DNA from: Clostridia bacterium | Lineage (GTDB): Bacteria > Bacillota_A > Clostridia > Oscillospirales > CAG-272 | DNA length: 49,742 bases | Assembly: GCA_017936125.1 (NCBI GenBank) | Contig: JAGBGE010000005.1 | Location: forward strand, 1 to 49,742 | Reading direction: 5' to 3' | Part shown: positions 33,356 to 41,457 of the stretch, piece by piece | How the letters are laid out: every line of letters begins with the position of its first letter | How positions within the stretch are numbered: the first letter of the stretch is position 1 | The notes under the pieces: generated by a model | Databases searched by the model: none | What the model was told of the DNA's origin: nothing | The model's input: only the letters and a program-made list of their open reading frames with translations | Translations under genes and position numbers: made by a program

Positions 33356-34600
33356 ATGAACAAACGAGCAAAGCCTACCGTCGCGCTGATTTTCGGCGGT
33401 CGGGGGTACGAAAAAGAGGTGTCGGTGAGGGGCGCTATTAATCTTTTCTCGCTGATACCGAGTGAAAAATACGAGAAAATACCTATTTCCATCGCTGCTG
33501 ACGGCAGATTTCTGATGCCCGAGGCTGATGCCACGCCTGCCGAGATGGCTAGTGGCGAGGCGCAGACGCGTGAATGCTACCCTGCCCTGAGAGATGGGCG
33601 CGGGGGCTTTGCCTTCGACGGTGGATTCCTGCCTGTTGACGCGGCTTTTCCACTATTACACGGTGACTACGGTGAGGACGGAGTCGTGCAGGGTGCGCTC
33701 GAGTGCGCTAGAATCGCCTATGTCGGCTGCGACGTTATCGGCTCGGCTGCCGCAAGGGATAAGATGCTGCTCAAGGCAATTGCAGGGAGTCTGTCTATAC
33801 CGACGGCAAGAGGAATTCTCTGCGCGAGGGGTGAGGAAAACCGCGCGGTGCGTGAGAGCGAGGCAGCCTTTGGCTACCCCGTTTTCGTCAAGCCGACGAG
33901 ACTCGGCAGCTCGGTTGGTGCAGGTAAGGCGGAAAATCGCCGCGAATTAAGGCTTGCGCTCGCGAAGGCTCTGTCGCTTGGCGATAGGGCGATGATTGAA
34001 GAATATATTGATATAGAAAAAGAGCTGGAGATTGCATATTTCGCCCCGATTGGCAGGAAAATACTTACGAGCCCGGGTGAGATAAAGGCAAACGGCTTTT
34101 ACGATTACGAGAAGAAGTACGGGGAAATTCGGAATGAGAGCGGAACGTCGAGGACGCTGTCATCTACGGTAGAATCCATAAGCCTTCCTCCGAGAGGAAG
34201 GTGCCGAACGAATGAGAGGCGGAAGGAGCATGCGCATGAGTGCTCTACACATTGTTTGAACGCACAAACGCATTCTCCCTCACCCGACTCCGTCGGGAGC
34301 TCCCTCCCGGAGAGAGCCTCTACGGCCATAACCGTCACTGAATTCGCGAGCGTTGCTCCAGAGGTCGAGGCTCTCGCCAAGGATTATGCCGCGAGGCTCG
34401 CGAGATTTCTTTCGCTGCGCGACCTGTCGAGGATAGATTTCTTTCTCTCGGGTGACGGCAGACTGTACTTCAACGAGATTAACACAATGCCCGGCTTCAC
34501 CGAGGCGAGCTTATATATGCGACTTGTCGCGAGGTGCGGAATATCACCCGAAATGCTCGTCTGCGCGCTCATCGACGGCGCTATGGCAAGGGGCGGTTGA
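33356..34600 (+). CDS. ddl: D-alanine--D-alanine ligase with an in-frame repeat insertion
   Basis: 414 residues; normal Ddl has 300-370. It joins two D-alanines for the peptidoglycan stem peptide. Motifs: VALIFGGRGYEKEVSVRGA, PLLHGDYGEDGVVQGALE, the ATP-grasp FVKPTRLGSSVGAGK, the omega loop FYDYEKKYG (about 248-256, carrying the catalytic Lys-Tyr) and the metal-binding SRIDFFL plus FNEINTMPGFTEASLY. Between omega loop and SRIDFFL lie about 65 extra residues of low-complexity, Arg/Ser-rich sequence (about 257-323) encoded by repeat DNA (34126-34326). The frame is preserved. It may be tolerated as a surface loop, or the enzyme may be impaired. It overlaps murI by 4 bp. Confidence 0.92.
   Translation: MNKRAKPTVALIFGGRGYEKEVSVRGAINLFSLIPSEKYEKIPISIAADGRFLMPEADATPAEMASGEAQTRECYPALRDGRGGFAFDGGFLPVDAAFPLLHGDYGEDGVVQGALECARIAYVGCDVIGSAAARDKMLLKAIAGSLSIPTARGILCARGEENRAVRESEAAFGYPVFVKPTRLGSSVGAGKAENRRELRLALAKALSLGDRAMIEEYIDIEKELEIAYFAPIGRKILTSPGEIKANGFYDYEKKYGEIRNESGTSRTLSSTVESISLPPRGRCRTNERRKEHAHECSTHCLNAQTHSPSPDSVGSSLPERASTAITVTEFASVAPEVEALAKDYAARLARFLSLRDLSRIDFFLSGDGRLYFNEINTMPGFTEASLYMRLVARCGISPEMLVCALIDGAMARGG
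34126..34139 (+). repeat. Heptamer pair inside ddl
   Basis: AATTCGG followed by AATGAGA, the same unit types that form intergenic arrays elsewhere in the window, here at the left end of the extra segment in ddl. Confidence 0.65.
34181..34318 (+). mobile_element. MITE-like repeat inserted in ddl
   Basis: The left end AGCCTTCCTCCGAGAGGAAGG and the right end read in reverse, GGCTCTCTCCGGGAGGGAG, are imperfect terminal inverted repeats, each itself a small hairpin (TTCCTC/GAGGAA; CTCTCC/GGGAG). CCATA occurs immediately left of the left end (34176-34180) and again at 34325-34329, a possible 5-bp target duplication. The right half shares GGCTCTC, GAGCTC and GGGTGAG with the copy at 24882-24925. 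There is no coding capacity of its own, so it is non-autonomous. Confidence 0.7.
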
Positions 34601-35277
34601 CGGGTGTTTTCGACAGCGGTGTCGGTGGGCTGACGGCTTACAGAGAGCTGCGCAGACTGCTTCCCTCTGAGGACATAATCTACCTCGCGGATAGTAAGAA
34701 TGCGCCCTACGGCACGAAAACGAAGGATGAGCTTATCGCTCTGACAAAAAAGGATATAAAACGGCTATTGGAGATGGGCGCACAGAGAATTCTCATCGCC
34801 TGCTGTACGGCATCGACGGTATGGTGCGAGCTTGACGAATGCGAGCGCGCTATATCCACGCCGATAATCACTCCTGCCTCACGCGTGGCGGCAGGGGGCG
34901 AAAGAATAGCAGTTATTGCCACCGAGCATACCGTGCGCTCGTCGGCTTTCGGGCGTGAGATAAGACGATTTTCGCCTACTGCCGAAATTTTCGAGCAGGC
35001 GGAGCAGCGGCTGGTTGCGCTCGTCGAGGGCGGCTGCCGTGACGGCAGGCTCTCGTCAGAATGCCTAGGAGAGCTTGAAAAAATCACCGATTGGGTTACC
35101 GGCATAAATGCAGACACGCTGGTGCTTGGCTGCACGCACTTCTCGCATCTTGAAATGACACTCGGGCGAATGCTGCCCGGGATTAAAATTATAAGCCCTG
35201 CGAGAGAGGGCGCGATCGCGCTCGCAAGAAAATATGAAAATACGCACCGCGAGAGAGGAAAAGCGGTGTATACATAG
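34597..35277 (+). CDS. murI: Glutamate racemase
   Basis: 226 residues from TTG 34597, which overlaps the ddl stop (TTGA) and puts the conserved GVFDSGVGGLTAYREL at residue 3; the frame is open further upstream inside ddl but with no start that fits the family. It interconverts L- and D-glutamate for peptidoglycan without cofactor, using two Cys bases: Cys in IACCTAS and Cys in LGCTHFSHLE. Normally the first motif reads ACNTAS; here Asn is replaced by a second Cys, which is unusual because that Asn contacts substrate. The protein is about 35 residues shorter than typical. Context with ddl supports a cell-wall role. Confidence 0.88.
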   Translation: MTGVFDSGVGGLTAYRELRRLLPSEDIIYLADSKNAPYGTKTKDELIALTKKDIKRLLEMGAQRILIACCTASTVWCELDECERAISTPIITPASRVAAGGERIAVIATEHTVRSSAFGREIRRFSPTAEIFEQAEQRLVALVEGGCRDGRLSSECLGELEKITDWVTGINADTLVLGCTHFSHLEMTLGRMLPGIKIISPAREGAIALARKYENTHRERGKAVYT

Positions 35278-35297
35278 AAGAAAAGAGGACAAGAAAA

Positions 35298-35651
35298 ATG
35301 GGAAAATACAGACGTGGAAGAATTAACGACGCGGTCGCGGAGGAGCTTGCTATCGCTCTGCGTGACGTGCGCGAACCTAAGGTTATCGACAACTTCGTGA
35401 GCATCACGAGAGCAGACGTCACACCCGACCTTAGAAACGCGAATATATACTTCTCCTGCATCGGTGACTCAAAGGAAGCCGAGGCAGGACTCAAGAAATG
35501 CGCGGGTATGCTGCGCCATCATCTCGCTGTAACGCTCAATCTGCGTATCACGCCCGAGCTTCGCTTCGTCAAGGACGGCTCTATCGAGCACGGCGCGAAG
35601 ATTGCGAGATTCCTTGAGGAAATAAATAAGGAAACGAAAAACGAGGATTAA
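35298..35651 (+). CDS. rbfA: Ribosome-binding factor A
   Basis: 117 residues, normal length. RbfA binds the 16S rRNA 5' region during late 30S maturation and is needed at low temperature. It is a single KH-like domain with VAEELAIALRDVREPKVI near the N-terminus, VTPDLRNANIYFSCIG in the middle and RITPELRFVKDGSIEHGAKIARFL at the C-terminus, all typical. Shine-Dalgarno AGAGGACAAG before ATG 35298. It lies 20 bp after murI and is presumably in the same transcript. A two-unit heptamer (AATTCTA, AATTAAA, 35651-35664) begins at the last base of its stop codon. Confidence 0.95.
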   Translation: MGKYRRGRINDAVAEELAIALRDVREPKVIDNFVSITRADVTPDLRNANIYFSCIGDSKEAEAGLKKCAGMLRHHLAVTLNLRITPELRFVKDGSIEHGAKIARFLEEINKETKNED

Positions 35652-35724
35652 ATTCTAAATTAAAACCACTTCATCCGTCGTGCAGAGCACGACACCTTCT
35701 CCTACACGCTACTCCGGAGAAGGC
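35651..35724 (+). repeat. Heptamer pair plus MITE-like hairpin repeat between rbfA and galU
   Basis: After AATTCTA, AATTAAA come two perfect hairpins: GTCGTGC/GCACGAC (35678-35694) and CCTTCTCC/GGAGAAGG (35695-35723). Read on the minus strand it starts AGCCTTCTCCGG and continues GGAGAAGGTG, resembling the left end of the element in ddl (AGCCTTCCTCCG, GAGGAAGGTG). Confidence 0.7.
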
Positions 35725-35728
35725 TATA

Positions 35729-35745
35729 TGATATGCCCTACGGGC
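35729..35745 (+). repeat. Single TGATAT plus hairpin unit before galU
   Basis: TGATAT followed by the palindrome GCCC/GGGC (35735-35745) and then GAGAAAGGAA, the galU Shine-Dalgarno. A one-unit version of the TCGATAT hairpin arrays at 13807 and 31079. Confidence 0.7.
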
Positions 35746-35762
35746 GAGAAAGGAAAAATAAA

Positions 35763-36638
35763 ATGAAAAAGATTAGAAAAGCTATAATTCCCGCGGCGGG
35801 ACTCGGTACGAGAATGCTCCCGATTTCCGCGGCTGTATGCAAGGAGATGCTCCCTATCGTCGACCTGCCCGCGATGTATTATCTCGTCAAAGAGGCGGTT
35901 GACAGCGGTATCACCGATATTCTCATCATCACAGGTCGCGGCAAGGGCGCTATGGAGGATTTCTTCGACCACTCGCCCGAGTACGAGGCTGCTCTTGCCG
36001 CCAAGGGCAAGACCGAGGAGCTTGCAAAGCTCCGTGAAATCGCGCATATGGCGAACATTTCCTTCCTGCGTCAGAGAGAGACCAAGGGCCTCGGTCACGC
36101 GGTCGGCAGAGCGAGAAGCTTCGTCGGCGACGAGCCGTTCGTGGTGCTTTACGGCGACGATATTATCTTCTCCGAGACTCCCGTATGCCGTCAGCTTATC
36201 GACGTGTATGAGAGAGAGGGCAAGGCTGTCGTAGGCGTTAAGCCCGTGCCTATCGAGTGGGTACAGAAGTACTGCTCGCTCAAGGTTGACGCGACCGACA
36301 GAGAGCGTGTCTACTACTGCACCGATATGATTGAAAAGCCGAAGAAGGGCGAGGAATTCTCCAACCTCTCTATCCTCGGCAGAGTACTGCTTACTCCCGA
36401 GATTTTCGACGTGATTGACAATCTCGAGCCGGGCGCAGGCGGCGAATATCAGCTCACCGACGCTATGAAAAAGGTAGCGCAGAACGAGGGCATCTACGCG
36501 CTCGAATTTGAGGGCGAGAGATACGACCTCGGCTCGAAGATGGGCTTCCTTAAGGCGAATATTATTAAGGGACTCTCGCACCCCGAAACCAAGGACGAGC
36601 TTCGCGAGCTTATCAAGTCGCTTGCGGAGGAGCTCTGA
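35763..36638 (+). CDS. galU: UTP--glucose-1-phosphate uridylyltransferase
   Basis: 291 residues from ATG 35763; GAGAAAGGAA lies 8 nt upstream, and an in-frame start at 35733 would read through the repeat unit. GalU makes UDP-glucose for polysaccharides and glycolipids. Nucleotide-binding IPAAGLGTRMLPIS is at residues 8-21, with KEMLPIVDLPAMYYLVKEA, FLRQRETKGLGHAVGRA, the metal-binding VVLYGDDIIF and the sugar-binding EPGAGGEYQLTDAM motifs following. All catalytic motifs are intact. The stop overlaps rimI (TGATG). Confidence 0.96.
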   Translation: MKKIRKAIIPAAGLGTRMLPISAAVCKEMLPIVDLPAMYYLVKEAVDSGITDILIITGRGKGAMEDFFDHSPEYEAALAAKGKTEELAKLREIAHMANISFLRQRETKGLGHAVGRARSFVGDEPFVVLYGDDIIFSETPVCRQLIDVYEREGKAVVGVKPVPIEWVQKYCSLKVDATDRERVYYCTDMIEKPKKGEEFSNLSILGRVLLTPEIFDVIDNLEPGAGGEYQLTDAMKKVAQNEGIYALEFEGERYDLGSKMGFLKANIIKGLSHPETKDELRELIKSLAEEL

Positions 36639-37090
36639 TGCTGTTCAGGCGCGCGACTGCCACCGACGTGGGAGAAATCGCCGCTATGGAGGCGGAATAT
36701 TTCAGCGATTCGTGGAGCGAGAGGGATATTCTCGCCACGCTTTCCACCGAGCTTGCTATGTGCTTTGCGGCGGTTGACGACTCGGGACTTGTCGGCTATA
36801 TCCTCGGGCGCAAGATCATACCCGAGGGGGAAATCTACCGCGTTGCCGTCAAGGCGGAGAAAAGGCGCAGAGGTATCGGCGCAAGGCTGCTCGCCTACGC
36901 TATAAAAAGCGAGGCGCCCGAGGGGGTGGAAACCGTCTTTCTCGAGGTGCGTGAGGCGAATGTGGCGGCAAGAGGGCTATACTCGTCAGAGGGCTTTACC
37001 GAGATAAGTATACGCAAGAATTACTACAAAAATCCGACCGATAACGCGGTCATAATGCTACTTAATATAAACAATACTTTACAAAACTAG
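36638..37090 (+). CDS. rimI: Ribosomal protein alanine N-acetyltransferase
   Basis: 150 residues, normal RimI length. GNAT fold: the acetyl-CoA pyrophosphate-binding loop is VKAEKRRRGIGARLLAYAI (R-R-x-G-x-G/A, about residues 67-85), followed by ETVFLEVREANVAARGLYSSEGF, the RimI-type E-V-R-x-x-N signature. E. coli RimI acetylates the N-terminal Ala of ribosomal protein S18; the same position beside tsaD is common in Bacillota. The ATG overlaps the galU stop by 1 bp, so translation is coupled. Confidence 0.93.
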   Translation: MLFRRATATDVGEIAAMEAEYFSDSWSERDILATLSTELAMCFAAVDDSGLVGYILGRKIIPEGEIYRVAVKAEKRRRGIGARLLAYAIKSEAPEGVETVFLEVREANVAARGLYSSEGFTEISIRKNYYKNPTDNAVIMLLNINNTLQN

Positions 37091-37108
37091 GACTTTTCGG
37101 AGATTTTA

Positions 37109-38197
37109 ATGAACATACTCGCTTTTGAAAGCTCTTGTGATGAAACAAGCGCCGCCGTCGTTGCGGTGGAGAATGAGAGCTTTACCGTAAAATCGAATAT
37201 CATAGCGTCGCAGATAGAAACGCACCGTCTGTACGGCGGAGTCGTGCCCGAGATTGCCAGCCGAGCGCACACCGAGGCTATCTCACGCATCACCTACGAG
37301 GCGCTCGAGGTGGCAGGAGTTACTCTCTCGGAGATTGACCTTATTGCCGTGACGGCTAACCCCGGACTCATCGGCGCTCTGCTCGTCGGAGTGAATTTCG
37401 CCAAGGGACTTGCTGTGGCGAACTCGATTCCTCTCGTGGCGGTTGACCATATCAAAGGGCATATTTCATCGTCATACCTTTCGGGCGGGGAGAATGCGCC
37501 GAGACTGCCCTTCATAGCCTTTGCGGCATCGGGCGGTCACACCGCGATATACAAGGTTGAAGGTCACACCGACTACAAGCTGATTGGCACTACGCGTGAC
37601 GACGCTATCGGCGAGTCGTTCGACAAGATAGGAAGAATTATCGGAATTCCCTACCCCGCAGGCAAGGGCTTTGACGCGCTCGCGCGCGAGGGCTTTATCA
37701 AGGCGACGGGTGACGAGGTGAATTTCTACAAAAAATACAAAAAGAGCGAGGCGTACAAGGACAAGGAAATGACGCTCCCCTCGCCCGCGCTCTCGGGCGA
37801 TACGCTTGATTTCTCGTTCTCGGGACTCAAGACGGCGGCAATAAATCTTTTGCACCGCTTCGAGCAGTCGGGGCGTGAGATAGACCGCGCGCTCTTTGCC
37901 GCGAGGTACACATACGAGGCGGTTGAGGCTGTGGCGAAGAAGCTTGAGATGGCGCTTGACGCGCACCCCGGCTCTGACGTGGTTATCGCCGGAGGCGTGG
38001 CGGCAAACTCACATCTGCGCGCCAGAGTCGGCGAGGTGGCGAAGAAGGCGGGTGTCAGACTTATCCTGCCCCCAGTGTCGCTATGCGGTGACAACGCTGC
38101 GATGATAGCGGCGCAGGGTTACTTTGAATTCAAGGCGGGAAATCTCTCGGATTCCTCGCTCAACGCAAGCGCGCTGGATTCAATTGAGCATATATAA
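37109..38197 (+). CDS. tsaD: tRNA N6-adenosine threonylcarbamoyltransferase TsaD
   Basis: 362 residues, full length. With TsaB and TsaE it transfers threonylcarbamoyl from its adenylate to A37 of ANN-decoding tRNAs. ASKHA fold: NILAFESSCDETSAAVV at the start, the metal-binding HxxxH in DHIKGHISS (His about 112 and 116), AASGGHTAIY, DDAIGESFDKIGRIIG and the C-terminal GGVAANSHLR. Its neighbour rimI is usual; tsaB and tsaE are not in this window. Shine-Dalgarno CGGAGA before ATG 37109. Confidence 0.97.
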   Translation: MNILAFESSCDETSAAVVAVENESFTVKSNIIASQIETHRLYGGVVPEIASRAHTEAISRITYEALEVAGVTLSEIDLIAVTANPGLIGALLVGVNFAKGLAVANSIPLVAVDHIKGHISSSYLSGGENAPRLPFIAFAASGGHTAIYKVEGHTDYKLIGTTRDDAIGESFDKIGRIIGIPYPAGKGFDALAREGFIKATGDEVNFYKKYKKSEAYKDKEMTLPSPALSGDTLDFSFSGLKTAAINLLHRFEQSGREIDRALFAARYTYEAVEAVAKKLEMALDAHPGSDVVIAGGVAANSHLRARVGEVAKKAGVRLILPPVSLCGDNAAMIAAQGYFEFKAGNLSDSSLNASALDSIEHI

Positions 38198-38282
38198 AAT
38201 CAGGAATACAAGTATCATTTATACGTAGAGCCATACAAAATTCTTATATGCTCGAATACGGGCAAGGAGGACTTTTTACAAA

Positions 38283-38984
38283 ATGGAACATATAGATAAA
38301 GTGAACGGTACGTTCGACCGCAAGGCGCAGGACGCGGCAAAGCCCACTGTGTCGGCAGCTGTTATCAAAAGACTGCCGAGATACCACAGATACCTCGGTG
38401 AGCTTATCACCGCCGGCAGACTCCGCATCTCGTCGGCAGAGCTCTCGAAGATTATGAACGTCACCGCATCGCAGATACGCCAGGATCTCAACTGCTTCGG
38501 CGGCTTCGGTCAGCAGGGCTACGGATATAATATCAAGTACCTTTACAGCAAAATCAGCGAGCTTCTCGGTGTGAACGAGGGATACAGCGCTGTTATCGTC
38601 GGCGCGGGTAATCTCGGCCGCGCGCTCGCCTCGACTCATATGTTTGAGCGCAGAGGTGTCAGAAGGCTTGCGCTCTTCGACGTTGACGAGAGCATCATCG
38701 GCACCGAGATTTACGGCCTCAAGGTTTACTCGGCAGACGAGCTTTTCGACTTCTGCAAACGTGAGGGCGTGCATATCGGCATTCTCACAGTGCCGAAGGA
38801 GGCTGCGCACTCTACCGCCAAGACTATGGCGGCGGCAGGCGTCAAGGGTATATGGAATTTTGCAAGCACCGAGCTTACGCTTGACGACGACTCGGTGGCT
38901 GTCGAGAATATGCATCTCGGTGACTCGCTAATGACGCTGTGCTACGAGATAAAGAGCAGGAACGAGGACGGGGCTGATGGCTGA
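38283..38984 (+). CDS. rex: Redox-sensing transcriptional repressor Rex
   Basis: 233 residues. Rex is a homodimeric repressor that leaves DNA when NADH/NAD+ rises and controls fermentation and respiration genes. It has an N-terminal winged helix (about 20-85, LPRYHRYLGELITAG, VTASQIRQDLNCFGGFGQQGYGY) and a Rossmann domain with VIVGAGNLGRALA (about 102-114), ending in the domain-swapped helix. AAGGAGG at 38264-38270 is 12 nt from the ATG, slightly long. No Rex operator (TTGTGAA-N4-TTCACAA) was noticed nearby, so autoregulation is not evident. It overlaps dnaD by 8 bp. Confidence 0.95.
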   Translation: MEHIDKVNGTFDRKAQDAAKPTVSAAVIKRLPRYHRYLGELITAGRLRISSAELSKIMNVTASQIRQDLNCFGGFGQQGYGYNIKYLYSKISELLGVNEGYSAVIVGAGNLGRALASTHMFERRGVRRLALFDVDESIIGTEIYGLKVYSADELFDFCKREGVHIGILTVPKEAAHSTAKTMAAAGVKGIWNFASTELTLDDDSVAVENMHLGDSLMTLCYEIKSRNEDGADG

Positions 38985-39957
38985 TTTTACATACAGGGTT
39001 CTGCCGCTTTTGGTGACCTCATCTCCCGCCTTTGCCGAGGCGTCGGCTGACGAGCTGCGAGTGCTGCTCGCGCTTATCGAGGCGCAGGGCGACTTTGGCT
39101 CGGAGAGCGCTCTCGCGAAAAAGGCAGGAGTTTCACGCGCGAGATGCACAGGCGCGCTCGCCTTCTGGGAGGAGGCAGGCGTTATCAAGCGTGACGACGG
39201 CAGTCCCAGCGTGAGCGAGGAGTTTGGTGAGAGGCTCAAGGAGAGCGAAATCTTCGAGGAAGAGAGCCTGGTCGTTGCCGAGAGGATACGCGACGAGAAT
39301 CTTGCCGAGGTGCTCGACGAATGCGCGCGTCTGATGGGACTTGCGGTTCTCTCTAACACCGAAATCAAGCAGATTACCGCGCTGAATACGCAGTATTCGC
39401 TCTCCGCGGAATACATAATGACGCTCGCCGCTTATATGGCGAGCAGAGGAAGGCTCAGGGCGGCAAGGCTCACCTCCGAGGCGATTAAGCTCGCCGGAAG
39501 CGGAGTCGATAATGTCGAGCTGCTCGAGATATACATCAAGAATCGCCAGGAAAACTCCGGCGCGGAGTGGGAAATCAGGCGAATTATGGGTATCTATAAC
39601 AGGACTCTCACGAAATCCGAGAGAGAAAGATTCGCGAGATGGTCTAACGAGTTCGGCTACTCAGCCGAGATAATTACCGAGGCGTACGATATTGCAGTCG
39701 ATGCCACGGGCGGCAAAAACGTCAGCGCATATATGGACAAGATTCTCACCGCCTGGCACGAGGCAGGCTGTAAGACTGTGAGCGAATGTCTTGCAAAGCG
39801 CGAGGGCGACCGCGCGACGCTTTCGGAAGCCAAGTCCGCGCCTAAGAAAAAGGCAAAAAGCAGCGCTGATACACCGAGATACGGTAATTTTGACATCAAC
39901 GATGCGTTCAACAAGGCTCTCGCACGAAGCTACGGTGAGAGTGGCGAGGAGGAATAA
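38977..39957 (+). CDS. dnaD: DnaD domain primosomal protein
   Basis: 326 residues. An N-terminal winged-helix-like region (about 20-90, ESALAKKAGVSRARCTGALAFWEEAGVIKRDD) is followed by a DnaD/DnaB_2 domain (about 180-265), including the YxxxIxxxW-type motif as VSAYMDKILTAWHEAG. Proteins of this type remodel DNA and load helicase during Bacillota replication initiation. It overlaps rex and is followed after 3 bp by the DnaI-like ATPase, the usual pairing of loader components. The C-terminal tail is Lys/Ser-rich and probably disordered. Confidence 0.9.
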   Translation: MADFTYRVLPLLVTSSPAFAEASADELRVLLALIEAQGDFGSESALAKKAGVSRARCTGALAFWEEAGVIKRDDGSPSVSEEFGERLKESEIFEEESLVVAERIRDENLAEVLDECARLMGLAVLSNTEIKQITALNTQYSLSAEYIMTLAAYMASRGRLRAARLTSEAIKLAGSGVDNVELLEIYIKNRQENSGAEWEIRRIMGIYNRTLTKSERERFARWSNEFGYSAEIITEAYDIAVDATGGKNVSAYMDKILTAWHEAGCKTVSECLAKREGDRATLSEAKSAPKKKAKSSADTPRYGNFDINDAFNKALARSYGESGEEE

Positions 39958-39960
39958 TTT

Positions 39961-40905
39961 ATGAACCACGATATTTACGCACGCGCAAAGGCGGAAATCG
40001 AGCGCAGACGTACGGCTGCTATCAGCCTTGCTGACTCGAGGAGCGCCCTGCTTGCCGAGGAGAGCGAGGAGATAAGAGAAATCGACGCGGAGCTGTCAAA
40101 AACAGGGCTTAATCTCTTTAAGATTGCCTGCGAGGGCGGCGACCTCACACCTCTCAAGGAGAGAAATCAGGCGCTGGTCAGAAAAAGACGCGAGATAATC
40201 GTGAGTCTTGGCTACCCTGCCGACTACACCGACCTGCACTATACCTGCACCGACTGCTCTGACACCGGCTTTATCGGCGGCACGAAAATGTGCGGCTGTC
40301 TGCGCGAGCTGATAATCAAGGAGCGAATCGCGGCTAGCGGAATCGGTAAGCTCATCGAGAAGCAGTCGTTCGAGAACTTCGACCTCTCGCTCTACGCCTA
40401 CGACGAGGCTGTGCATACCAAGATGCGCGCTAATCTCGCGGCGGCGAAGAATTACGTAAAGAATTTCGACAAGGAGAGAGGCAATCTCCTGCTTATCGGC
40501 AGCACGGGAACGGGCAAGACGCATATCTCGACGGCTATCGCGAGAGAGCTGATTCACAAGGGATACGACGTAATCTACGACTCGGCGCAGAATATTATCT
40601 CGGACTTTGAAGCCGACCGCTTCAGAAGCGGATACGGCACCGCGGAGCCGAAGTCGGAAAAGCACCTCGAGTGCGAGCTGCTGATAATCGACGACCTCGG
40701 CACAGAGTTTGCTAGCCAGTTCACACTCTCGACTATCTATAATTTGCTTAACACAAGACAGAATAAGGGACTTTCCACCATTATTTCGACCAACCTCTCG
40801 CCCGCCGAGCTTGCAGGACGCTACGAGGACAGAATCTACTCGCGCATCATCGGCTCGGGCTGCAAGGTTCTTGCCTTCGTCGGCAAGGATAAAAGGGTGA
40901 ATTAA
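39961..40905 (+). CDS. dnaI: DnaI/DnaC-type helicase loader ATPase
   Basis: 314 residues. AAA+ ATPase with Walker A GSTGTGKTHISTAIAREL (about 180-197), Walker B LLIIDDLGTEF, sensor 1 STIISTNLS and the arginine finger region YEDRIYSRIIG. The N-terminal half is helical and carries a CxxC...CxC cluster (CTDCSDTGF...MCGC, about 95-117) that fits the zinc-binding adaptor of DnaI, which docks onto replicative helicase. It presumably loads helicase with the DnaD protein encoded just upstream (3-bp gap). Last gene of the 31-41 kb plus-strand run with clear operon spacing. Confidence 0.93.
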   Translation: MNHDIYARAKAEIERRRTAAISLADSRSALLAEESEEIREIDAELSKTGLNLFKIACEGGDLTPLKERNQALVRKRREIIVSLGYPADYTDLHYTCTDCSDTGFIGGTKMCGCLRELIIKERIAASGIGKLIEKQSFENFDLSLYAYDEAVHTKMRANLAAAKNYVKNFDKERGNLLLIGSTGTGKTHISTAIARELIHKGYDVIYDSAQNIISDFEADRFRSGYGTAEPKSEKHLECELLIIDDLGTEFASQFTLSTIYNLLNTRQNKGLSTIISTNLSPAELAGRYEDRIYSRIIGSGCKVLAFVGKDKRVN

Positions 40906-41022
40906 ATATGCGAGCAGGCAAAAAGCGTTGATAACGGTTTTTGCCGTAGCGAATGCGCAGAAACAAGGAGCAGTACAAGCCGAGTGTGTTGAGGCGAGTA
41001 ATGCGACTATGTTTCAAGAGTT

Positions 41023-41050
41023 AATTAGGAATTAGAAATTTGGAATTAAA
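41023..41050 (+). repeat. Heptamer array, four units
   Basis: AATTAGG, AATTAGA, AATTTGG, AATTAAA, in phase, 24 bp before the start of the small membrane-protein gene and in the same strand sense as dnaI upstream. Confidence 0.82.
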
Positions 41051-41073
41051 AACAAAACAGAAGGGAAATAATT

Positions 41074-41433
41074 ATGAAAAAAGGTCTACTGATGTATAGC
41101 CTTATATGGCTTGTTACCGTTGGCGCATTCTGGCTCGGAATGAGTCGAGAAGCTATGGGCTACTCGCTGCTTGCCTTTTACTTAGTATTGCCGATTGCAT
41201 CGCTCGTTTGCGCCGATATATCGGGTTCGCGCAGTGGCTTTGGCGGTATCATCATTTCTTCTTTGTTTATCGGTGTAATGTATATGCTGTCTGAGTATCT
41301 CACCTTTAGTCTTCTTAATATGGTAACGCACTCCTTCGAGCGCATAAACTATCCCAATATCAATATGCTGATTGCCGGTACGGTGTTAGCTTTATTCGGT
41401 TCTTTCATCGGAAGAATATTCAGAATAAGATAA
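41074..41433 (+). CDS. Small integral membrane protein, unknown function
   Basis: 119 residues with four predicted TM helices (about 6-24, 29-48, 56-78 and 95-113), nearly the whole protein, and a basic C-terminus (GRIFRIR). No family was recognised. AGAAGGGAAATAATT precedes ATG 41074 as a good Shine-Dalgarno. It lies 168 bp after dnaI, behind a heptamer array, and before a clear terminator, so it is probably a separate or read-through unit. Topology suggests a small transporter-like or holin-like protein, but nothing specific supports either. Confidence 0.7.
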   Translation: MKKGLLMYSLIWLVTVGAFWLGMSREAMGYSLLAFYLVLPIASLVCADISGSRSGFGGIIISSLFIGVMYMLSEYLTFSLLNMVTHSFERINYPNINMLIAGTVLALFGSFIGRIFRIR

Positions 41434-41457
41434 TACATAAAACCGCATTGTGAAAAG

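Noticed and set aside
38198..38282. A Rex operator before rex
   Set aside because: No TTGTGAA/TTCACAA palindrome or close variant is visible in the gap between tsaD and rex.
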